NCBI GenBank assembly: GCA_022702545.1
Contig: JAHRBC010000003.1
Coordinates: 7,254,001-7,318,000 of the forward strand
Source: Phycomyces nitens
Lineage: Eukaryota > Mucoromycota > Mucoromycetes > Mucorales > Phycomycetaceae
DNA length: 64,000 nt
Direction of reading: 5' to 3'
The notes under the pieces were generated by a model. That model was not told the origin of the DNA and searched no databases. It saw only the letters and a list, made by a program, of their open reading frames with translations. This document shows positions 49,254 through 58,700 of this stretch, piece after piece. Positions within the stretch are counted from its first letter, which is position 1. Each line of letters begins with the position of its first letter. Made by a program: the position numbers and the translations under genes.

Positions 49254-49789
49254 TCAGTGTTTTATCTATTCAAATGAAGCTATTTTATTCTTGTTGTAAT
49301 ATTTAATAAAGTGAAAATAAGAATGATACGTTGTGTTTTGATAGTAAATGCTAATTTACTTGAAAAGAGTTTTAGACATGACAAAAAATATTCAAGGAAT
49401 TAGAGACATATATCACTCTTCTTTACTAGATTTATGGGATGTTTAGCCTTGGTGATCTTAAAGATTTGTCAGTATGAGTCTATATAAGCCTCAATTGTGG
49501 ATTGTAGGATTTATTATAGCGTTAAAAACAGCTGTAAAAGTGACAGATTACTGGAGAGTATTTTACTCAATAGAAATACAGACTTATAATAAAAGCAATG
49601 TACAATTTTTAGCTCTATTATAAGGTGTGAACCAAAGAGATACTTTTTCATTGATCTTATTATTAATAGATACAAGCAATAGATCTAGTAATATATAGTC
49701 TTAAATTATATCTTTTGTTTATATAATAAAGGAAAACATTTATTAAATGTAGGATAGGCTTACTTTTATATTTTTCTAAAGCTATAATA
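49254..49789. other. AT-rich spacer
   Basis: 3' flank of the F-box gene. No feature is recognised. Confidence 0.4.
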
Positions 49790-50240
49790 TTATCCATGGA
49801 GACCCAATAATTCTCACATAATTGCTTATACTCCTCCACTCTTTGGCTAGAGCTTCTCTCAGCTGCTTTAGTGATGTAGGTTGTATTGACTGTAAGGTAT
49901 ATTATCCTTTAATACATTCAAAAATGTTATGGATTGTCCAATCCAAAACTTTCTGATGGCCACTCAAGAACATCCTATATTCGAATTTAATATATTCTCG
50001 GCATTATAGCTTTGTGGTTTGGAAAATATAAGTATATATTGGCAGTATCCATGTGAGGTCGAATGTGCTGGTGTATTGCCTTGGGAGTAAGCAGGTATAA
50101 TTGCGAGATTTATCCAATTCCAAAGGTAGCAAAAACTCCAAGGGGCCAAGAGTGGGACCGGAAAAGATTGTGGTCGATCCAGGATCTCGAGATGGAGACA
50201 CAGCCATAACCGTAAAGAAGGTCTAATCTCTGGCGAAAGA
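49790..50240 (-). pseudogene. Tc1/mariner-like transposase relic
   Basis: Minus-strand fragments in shifting frames resemble the C-terminal part of Tc1/mariner DDE transposases. A stretch LSGHQKVLDWTIHNIFECI (like EWPSQSPDLNPIENVW) is followed by a helix SLKQLREALAKEWRSISNYV, the usual tail (LKEALQEEWNKIP). Stops and a frameshift interrupt it. No terminal repeats are identified. It is inert. Confidence 0.45.
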
Positions 50241-51105
50241 GTGATTGAGGAGGCCAGATATTGTACGTATCAGGCGTTATCTCTTTGTGAGCTCTTCAAG
50301 GTGTCAGTAACAAATGGAACCCTTTGAGTAGTCGCAGGTAAAACCATCTTTTGCTTGTCTGTTTTAGCAAACAATATGCTTCAACATGTATATTTTGCGG
50401 GACTTTTTATAATTTAATGGGCATATAATGAGATATTGGTCCTCCGCAATTCTGTAATTCACCAGCTATTACCCCTTTTAAAGCCCTATAAATACTTCTT
50501 TTGTGTATTTTGTTTTTCCAATCTATTAATTATGGGTGATTCGATGTAAATGCAATATTTAACGAGGTTATCGTTTGAATTAGACTCAAAATTTATTAGT
50601 AAATACTCTTTATAAGATTTAGATACCAAAACCATTTAATAAATACAATATTATACCGTAAAAAAGAGTAATAAATGCTGTATAAACGAGTACGGATTAA
50701 AGATTCGGATAGTATGTGGTACTTGAGAAACCTCTTTTTTTAAATAGGCGATACTAAATAATAAATTCTTTAGATACGTTTGCAACTATAGCCTCTAGTT
50801 AAAGAGCTTCCTTATTTGTTAAAAGAGTGATGCTTTATATTTAAAGAGATTAATAATAAATACACTATAATATGTATTTTTTACTAGGTATTTAACAAGA
50901 GAATGTTATAGAACTCACGTGAAAGCCTACAAGCCACCGCCAAAGAAAATATTCCCACTCCGTGACTTGCGTTTTAAAATTTTATTTTATTTAAACACCG
51001 ATGAATTTGTTTATAAATAAGAGGTCGAAACTTGCCAATTCCTTTCTCTCTTTCTTTATTCACAGTGGTTGATAAATTATTGTCTTTCCACAGCTATTGC
51101 CTCCT
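50241..51105. other. AT-rich region, promoter-like 3' end
   Basis: Mostly AT-rich with no gene. The last about 120 bases switch to a promoter-like layout: a CACGTGA box near 50920, a TATAAATAAG motif near 51014 and a pyrimidine-rich stretch before the ATG at 51106. Confidence 0.4.
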
Positions 51106-51213
51106 ATGTACGGTCTGCCGAACATGTGCTTGCACTGTCATGACCCCACGAACATAAACCCCCCGCAATATGCTGATTACTGGCGAGGACATTTATCAGC
51201 CCAGCCCCAGTGA
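51106..51213 (+). CDS. Small orphan ORF or first exon with a CxxC motif
   Basis: 35 codons starting MYGLPNMCLHCHDPTNI and ending in ...SAQPQ, GC-richer than its surroundings and preceded by a TATA-like box and a pyrimidine-rich leader. MCLHCHDP could bind a metal or heme. A GTGAGT splice donor overlaps the last codon (51210), so this may be the first exon of a gene whose remainder is lost or not recognised. I know no family for it. It could also be a relic. Confidence 0.35.
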   Translation: MYGLPNMCLHCHDPTNINPPQYADYWRGHLSAQPQ

Positions 51214-52016
51214 GTTTTTTTTAAGCTTTTCTCATTGGTGGGGGAATGCTGTGGAGCACCAATATGTGTCTTAACAAACACGGTGTAAAAAAACCCCAAA
51301 TCAAAAAATAAATGAGAATGAATCAATAATACTTTATTGATATTTATTATTACTGCCTTGATACTTAGAAGGTGTCAAACACTTGCAAGATGTATTGTGT
51401 ATCTTCATTCTACCCCGTCTAAAAAGAATCTATGCATCACCAACCCCTCATTACAATAATCTACGTGTACCATCTTTATCCTTCAACGTAATCTCCCATC
51501 TTGTCTTTACATTTTCAATAATCAACTACTTGCACCAATTACAATCTCTCAACAAAACAACCTCACATTCATTCTAATCTGTCTTGCATGGTCCACAACT
51601 ATGCATCACAAACTCTTTACATCTTAACATTCACTGCATCTCTATCGTCAATCACTTTATTGACACCCACACCTTCTCACTTAATTCTTCATAATATCCA
51701 AAGAATATACACTATGAATAGTTACAGACCCAAGAACAACACTCATTCAAAGTACTGGTTGCATCTGCAATTAGATGCTTTATAAACATTAGTGTCAACA
51801 TTCGGCTTGCATTCCTTGCAAATCCCACTCGTTCTCCAAGATGTTACCACTTTACTATGCTCAAGAAGCTATATATGCTTTATTGTTATAACCTAACTAC
51901 TATAGTTTTATGGCTGTATAAGCTGTATGGTCGTAGGTCATATCAATGTTAAGCTTAAGATTGATTTATAGATTGCTTTGGTGGTTTTATTCAGTCATAG
52001 ACTTTGAAGTATATTG
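51214..52016. other. AT-rich region
   Basis: Open frames at 51383-51577 and 51588-51785 look random (Ser/Thr/Ile-rich from AC-rich DNA). No feature is recognised. Confidence 0.4.
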
Positions 52017-52215
52017 GTTTGTTAGTATCTTAAAAGGAAAATAATAATACTGTGAAAGTATCGTTTATTAAGGAAAGAATGTTGGGTGGTGTTATAATAC
52101 TATTATTCAAATTCCCTTGTGATTAAAGCACTTGTCGTGTAACGGTTGGTTATCAATGTCCAAGTGTGAATTGTACTTATGGTGTGTATACCACATCTAT
52201 AATGGCCAGTAGACG
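52017..52215. repeat. Dispersed repeat, copy B
   Basis: Second copy of the repeat at 16190-16446, same orientation, roughly 75-80% similar by eye. It includes the tRNA-A-box-like GTCGTGTAACGGTTGGTTATC and the block GGTGTGTATACCACA, which in copy A lies next to the MULE transposase stop codon. Copy B lacks the roughly 60 bases between these blocks and carries no transposase after them. It is probably a deleted element end. Confidence 0.6.
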
Positions 52216-53988
52216 ATCAAAGAAACAAAATAAATTTTTATCAAGATTACTTTTCGTTATTTCTAAAATAAAATGTTATTGCAGTAACTGTTCCCTCTCT
52301 ATTTGTTCTCTGGTATATCCAGGGGATTTTATGTATTGGTGTAATAACAAGTATCAAAATAGGTCTTAATATGAATCATTTTCATGGGTTATAAAGTTTC
52401 AATGATCAAGTATCAATCAACAATAACACAATATCAGCCCCAGATTTTATTTGGTGTTTTCTAAATACACGCAAGAGAGTGAGAAACCGCTTGGCAGATT
52501 AATCTCTTTTGAATGAAAGGCAGTATTCTTTGCAAACAGCTAATAAAAATATCAAGCTATCAAACCGGTCGATAAAGTTGACAAGATCTGCCTTTATGAG
52601 TATCTCGCATTGCGCCAATTATATAAAGATATATGCTGCGAAATAGACAAAGATCACGGCAGAAAACACGGCGTGATTGACAATGGGTTGAAAGGCCAAC
52701 ACTTTGTTCAAATCGAATTTGTTCAAGGTATCCTTGTTAAATATATTGCCAGACGTGAATATTACTTACTAGCAAGGCTGACAATATTTGGTTGCTTGTT
52801 TCGACTTTATCATATCCAGTCAATTGTTCGTATCTTTGCTCTCATCAGCAACAGTATCTGAGCAATGTGTCCCAGCTGTTGGCATCTTTGTGGGTAATAC
52901 TCCATGTACAAAAGGATGAATGGTACGTTTAGATTTAAGCATCGGCTTTTTTTTTAAAAAAAATTGTTTGATAAAACTCTACAAGCAAAAGGCCATTTGA
53001 TACTCGACATATTATAGCAATTATACTAGTCAGGTACAAGTAAATGTATAAAGATGTGCTTCACTAACTGATTTTTGCCAGCCAAGTTCCAAATAAAGAA
53101 GGGGATTGTTTCCAAGGATGGTTATAAGCTCGTGTTTGTTGTCATGACATCCTTGCCAGAGTTTAACACCATTTGTATGGTCCAAATGTTGATGATGGTT
53201 TTTGTGTATAGATGCAAAGAAAACAGAAGAACGAGCTATTATCAGTATGTAAAAGGGTATATTAAACTCATTTTTTATAATGTTTATACAATATGGAGTA
53301 CTTTAGTATAATCTTTATTGATTCTAAGCATATCACTATATTTGTAGCCAAGTTTAATAGCTTTTTTATTTAAAGTCTACAGCCATTTAAAAATAAGGTG
53401 GCTTGTATACCTAGTAAAACTGGTTATAAGGATGTATAAAGAAAGTAAAGTGTCGACTACTAAAACCTTGTTATCGAGTAATGCATACTCTTGTGGCTCG
53501 TATTCTGCCGTGTCGACTTCATTTATTAACCTGTGCACTCACCAATTAATCGATTTCGATTGGCTAAATTTCAATGTCCTTATACCTTGCGGCAAGGCTT
53601 ATATAGTTTGCCTGGCAGGTCCAGAGGACCAAGGATAGTAAAGTCTTTGGGAATTCATTGCAATTGATGTGCATTGAGTTGCTTTGATATCAATCGAATT
53701 AAGCCTAGTGAGATCAATATTTCCTGCATATAATTAACTCTGAAACTAATCTAGTAATGGTATATTCCAACAATACAGAATTAGATGTGTGACACCTCAA
53801 GGATAGAGTGTTTTAATCACGATGTGTCATTGATAGGAAGACAGTCATATTACGGCTCAATTGCTATAAAGCCCATTCCCAAATCCACTTTTTATATTCA
53901 TTAGAGATATTCTCTTTTTCTTTAACTTATACACACACAAAAAGTCATCTTTTGTATCCTGGAAATCATAATAGACTTCAAGTCGCTT
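52216..53988. other. AT-rich region with an unassigned coding-like fragment
   Basis: The plus-strand frame 52590-52861 (LRQLYKDICCEIDKDHGRKH...) has protein-like composition, and a second at 53075-53311 follows. Neither has a recognisable family and stops separate them, so they may be one decayed gene or mobile element. The end of the interval is the CPA1 promoter. Confidence 0.35.
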
Positions 53989-54117
53989 ATGTATATTCAC
54001 GCATTCGAGAAAGCCTCTGCCGACTATATCTGTGATCAAAGTAAGTCAGATAACAACTACTGATAGATTTACTCACCTTGTATATATATAGTCTGGAAAT
54101 CATCTTGCAACTGTTAA
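53989..54117 (+). CDS. Arginine attenuator peptide uORF, split by an intron
   Basis: Leader peptide upstream of the CPA1 coding sequence. Exons 53989-54040 and 54092-54117 (51-nt intron, GTAAGT...TATAG) join to 25 codons plus stop, ending 33 bases before the CPA1 ATG. The spliced core DYICDQIWK lines up with DYLSDHLWR of Neurospora arg-2 and DYISDHIWK of yeast CPA1. Asp falls at residue 12, exactly as in Neurospora, where that Asp is essential for arginine-induced ribosome stalling. In those fungi high arginine stalls ribosomes at the uORF stop and blocks CPA1 translation. Without splicing the frame ends after CDQSKSDNNY, losing the IWK half of the core. Confidence 0.88.
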
Positions 54118-54150
54118 AAGCACATCTCATATATTGACCAAACCAACAAA

Positions 54151-55434
54151 ATGTCCATCTTGAAACAAATCCAACTTACTCGCCCTGGCCTAAAAGCCGC
54201 TTGGGGTGTCCATGGTATCACTCGTACCTTTACCTCAACACCCTTTAATAAATATGCTGCCTCTTCAATTCCTGCTGCCCTCAAGCTCAAATCTGGTCAG
54301 ATATTTCAAGGAACTTCCTTTGGTGCCGAGAAATCTACTTTTGGTGAAGCCGTTTTTACTACTTCTCTTGTCGGATACCCGGAATCAATGACCGATCCCT
54401 CCTACACTGGCCAACTCTTGGTCTTTACTCAACCTTTGATTGGAAACTATGGTGTCCCTGGAGAAATCAAAGATGAATTTGGGCTCTACAAGTACTTTGA
54501 GTCAGAGGGTATCCAAGTCCAAGGCATCATTGTGAATGATTATGCCACCCAGTACTCTCACTGGACAGCTGTCGAGTCTCTTGGCGAGTGGTGCAAGCGC
54601 TACAATGTTCCTGCAATCAGTGGTGTCGACACCCGTGCCATCACCCACAGACTACGTGAGCAGGGATCCACACTTGCCCAGTTGGCCATTGGCGATAGTG
54701 CCCTAAAGAACGATATCTCTAGTCTGGATTTTCCTAATCCCAACGACGAAAATTTGGTTGCAAAGGTGTCGACCAAAATACCAATGCACTACAATCCAAA
54801 GGGAGATGTCAAGATTGCAGTCGTTGACTGTGGAGTAAAGCAGAATATTCTTCGTTGTCTAGTCAAACAAGGAGCCAGTGTTACAGTTCTTCCCTTTGAC
54901 TTTGACTTTAACCAGATTTCTGATCAGTTCGACGGCCTCTTTATCTCAAACGGACCTGGTAGTCCCACCACATGTACTGAAACAGTAAAGAACCTCCGCA
55001 CAGCTCTTGATTCTTTCGATAAGCCTATCTTTGGAATCTGCATGGGAAATCTGCTCCTAGGAATGGCTGCTGGTATGGATGTCTACAAACTTCCATTTGG
55101 AAACCGTGGCCACAACCAGCCTGCCATCAATGTCGACACTGGAAAATGCTACATCACTTCACAGAATCATGGCTATGCCCTCAAAGACGATGTTATGCCC
55201 AAGGGATGGAGACGCATGTTTGTCAATGCCAATGATGGCTCCAATGAGGGTATCCGTCACGAAACCAAGCCTATCTTTTCTGTTCAGTTTCATCCCGAAG
55301 CCAAGGGTGGGCCACAAGATACAGAGTATCTCTTTCAAGACTTTTTGCGACATGTTCGCAGTGATAAGCTCAAGCGCTCTGGTTCTCAGACAATTCTTGA
55401 AGAACAGCCCACTACTGTTTCTGCCTTTGCTTAA
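54151..55434 (+). CDS. CPA1: Carbamoyl-phosphate synthase, arginine-specific small subunit
   Basis: Glutaminase subunit of the arginine-pathway carbamoyl-phosphate synthase. Single exon, 427 aa. A basic, Ser/Thr-rich N-terminus (about 35 aa, RTFTSTPF) is a likely mitochondrial presequence. Then comes the CPSase N-terminal domain (FGEAVFTTSLVGYPESMTDP, SGVDTRAITHRLREQGS) and the class I glutamine amidotransferase domain (VVDCGVKQNILRCL, ISNGPGSP, nucleophile in GICMGNLLLGMAAG, ITSQNHGYAL, catalytic pair in VQFHPEA). The nucleophile elbow has Asn-Leu where His-Gln (GICLGHQ) is usual. The pyrimidine-specific enzyme would be a fused CAD/URA2-type protein, so this is the arginine form, confirmed by the leader peptide just upstream. 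Confidence 0.97.
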   Translation: MSILKQIQLTRPGLKAAWGVHGITRTFTSTPFNKYAASSIPAALKLKSGQIFQGTSFGAEKSTFGEAVFTTSLVGYPESMTDPSYTGQLLVFTQPLIGNYGVPGEIKDEFGLYKYFESEGIQVQGIIVNDYATQYSHWTAVESLGEWCKRYNVPAISGVDTRAITHRLREQGSTLAQLAIGDSALKNDISSLDFPNPNDENLVAKVSTKIPMHYNPKGDVKIAVVDCGVKQNILRCLVKQGASVTVLPFDFDFNQISDQFDGLFISNGPGSPTTCTETVKNLRTALDSFDKPIFGICMGNLLLGMAAGMDVYKLPFGNRGHNQPAINVDTGKCYITSQNHGYALKDDVMPKGWRRMFVNANDGSNEGIRHETKPIFSVQFHPEAKGGPQDTEYLFQDFLRHVRSDKLKRSGSQTILEEQPTTVSAFA

Positions 55435-55779
55435 AATATCTTATTTACAGATTCTCAATAAACCTTTGCGATAAAATTAATTCCTTGATATACATTGTTT
55501 GAATCAAAGAAGAATATCTTTGTTTATTTATTGTCAAAGACGACCTTAAAACAAAAGAAGGGTAATTGAATGTAAACAACATCAATTCCCAAACTTTTTC
55601 TAATCCTTTTTTGTGAGAAAAAGCGGTATCAATATAGCTAACAAAAGAGAGAGATATGGAGAGAAAAGCATTGTAGATATGCGTGTACGTGTGGGATTGA
55701 AAGAGAAATATACTCTTATCCCTCTCTTTTAAAGAAAGAAAAAATAAAATATAAAAAATGTCATTATCCACATACTTCT
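55435..55779. other. Convergent 3' flanks
   Basis: 3' UTRs of CPA1 and the dynactin gene. AT-rich; no separate feature. Confidence 0.5.
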
Positions 55780-58700
55780 TTATCGGATAAAGATGCTGTG
55801 TATACGCTCGAATTCGGCTGCACTTTGCAGTTGAATGCAATGACGTGCCTTTCCGAGGGAAGACAAGCGGGGTATTTGTATTTTTGCCAACGACTGTGAT
55901 AAAAGTGTCTGTCCTTGGTTCAAAGACTGATGCAACGTCTGTCATAGATTAGTATAAATCAATCAGACATTTAATCTTATCGGCTTACCTTGGTACTATT
56001 GGGAGCCACGTAGATGCTGTTGTCATCTTGATCTTTCTGGAGCTGATGCATTTTTGTTCTCAACTGCTCACTACGCTGCTTCAATGTGTGGATTACTGAC
56101 TGTTGAGTCTGGTACTGGTAGTCGGGAGTCTTCTTCATGCTCTGCCACTTGCCACCACGACGATCGGCTGACAATACAACGACCTTGGGTGAGGCACTGG
56201 CCACTCTCATGTCCTTGACAAGTACGCGTGTCTCAAGAGCGACCGAGCGCATTACTGCACGCATATCCTGTTCCTTAACTTCATCACCACCCTCAGTGGC
56301 CACGGCTACTTCATCTTCATCTGTGTGCTGGGCCTCCAAAGATTTAGGCTGAGGCATCTCAGGCAAACAGTCCAGACTGAGTGCCTTGATCATGTCGCAA
56401 CTCTTGAGGTGAGTATTCTCAGCGCGCAAGTATCTGATTGCAGCCTTGAGAGACTCGATCTATTACCAGTGTTATTAACATTGTCTATAACTACAAAACA
56501 TGTACACCAAAAAAAAACAATTCGCGAGGTCTTACCTGGTTGGCAATCTCATAATAGCTACCAGACTCATTTTCAGCAGGAGCACCCTCTGCCAAGTCAA
56601 ACTCGGCCTTTTTAGGTAAAGAAAGACGCTTCTCTTCCTTCTTTGCTACGGCCTTCTTGAGCTGTGCATTCTCTTGCTCAAGAGCATCATATTCAGCCTG
56701 AAGATTATCAACTGCTTCGGCATACATTGTTTCCTGAGCCTGCACCTTCTCAAGAGTCTCTTCCAGAGAACTGATCTGCTCTGCCTGCTTCTTCACAGCC
56801 TCCATACGCTTCTCCAAATGCTCGACCTTTACACCTGATTCTTGAAGGGCTTGGTCCTATATCACATAATAAAGATATGTTATACCTTTTGTATCAAACA
56901 TAAATCAATTCACATGTCTAAATACCTTGAGTTTCACATCCTTGATTAATTTTACAATCTCTTCGCTATGTTGTTGCAATTTTCGCTCCATATCATGACT
57001 AATGACGACCTCGGCCTTCATGTCAGATGCACGTTGGATCCAAGGTGCAACACCAGTAGAGACTAATAAATCAACTTTTTTAATAGCTGAGCTCAGGCTA
57101 GCTTTTACTTACTCTTATTCATCTTATTGTCATTGTCTACACGGGTAACAGTGTCGTTAAGCTCATTTGTAAGAGACTTGAGAGTCTTGAGACAACCGTC
57201 CCACATCTTGCTTTCCGCAATCTCAAGAATCTCATCAGCCTTTGAGTAGACAATCTGTTGAATATAGGCCAAGCTAATGTCTTCTTTGCTGCCACGTTTA
57301 GCGTCAACATAGGTAGCGATTTGGCGATAGACCTGTAGGTACATCTCATTAGTATAAAGATGAGATGAATATTGTCTGATTATGGGCTTGCCTCGAAGCA
57401 GAAACGACTGAGCTTGGAGCTGATTGCATACAGAGTTTTGAAGCAATGGAGATGCTCTGCCTTGAGTGTCAAGGCCTGTTCAGAAAGATCTTCAAGCTGT
57501 CTCAACAGTTTCCTATGAAATTGGTCAGAACAGATATAAATCCATGTTTTTTTTCAAGTTGTATACTAACTTTGCAATGATCTTGCTGTTCTTTGCCTGG
57601 GCAATTAGATTGTTAAGAGGATCCATGTAATCATAGTCCAGGGTCTCTAATCCCTCGGTAATGTTGATGCCATCTATGCGGGTTGCATTCGATACGGCTT
57701 GCTTGACATATGTCAGTTCAACTGTCATACGATCTGCATTCAAATCCAAGGCTCTGGTGAGACCAAAGAACTGCTCAGCATGGCTGGTCTCTCCATTCTG
57801 GACCAAGTACACCTCTGTAAGATGCTCGAGCTGAGAAATGATTCTAGTTTGATTATAAATCAATAATTATCAATAAAACACACCGTTAATCGATATGTGC
57901 TTATAAGCCTACCTCTGAAGCTCAACCAAGCATTCAGATTCATTGACCTCGTCAGTTCTCAATAATTCAACGATACCATTCAACCTATGTTTGTGTGTGA
58001 GTATAGATCATTAGGCACATTTTATCAAATAACAGTCCTATATTATATACCTTCTTTCGGTACCAACTAGGTCGTGGTAGATCTGACCCATACGGGTGAA
58101 TGTCTCTGGCTTGCAGTCCTTGATGAATGCAACAAAGCGTTTGGCCAAATCGCTCAGCCATCCTGCTCTTTGTCTCATCTACAGACGCATGAGTATAAAA
58201 GGCATATTTGAATTACTTGATTTTGTACCTCGCACACTGAAACCAAATTCTCCGTCACGGTATCCATGATCTTTTCGCTCACAGGGTGGTTCTGATCCAA
58301 ATGCTTGATAATGACCTCGGATTTGAATACCACACGCTTGAACAAAAGGAGACATGAAATGGGGTCATTCTCAGTCTTGAAAAATGAGTCTGGAAGGTAG
58401 GGCTGTTTTTGTATTGTTTGTATCAAATAGGTAATAGGTTAGTTGACTGGCCCTTAAGCTCAGGATGTATTCACTTGCCTGGATATAGCTCAAGCGATCA
58501 TTGGCCTGAGTTGCCTCTAGTTTACGCAGTTCAAGATCAATTGCCTTTGCCTGGGCCTTCATGACAGTTGACTGGAGCTGCATGTTAAGCGACATCATGG
58601 CCTGAGATTGACTGCTCAGGTTACGCTTCTCGGACATTTGGCTCTCTTCCTTGTGACGGAGCTGCTCGAGATCACTAGAAGAATACGTGTGAAATGTTAA

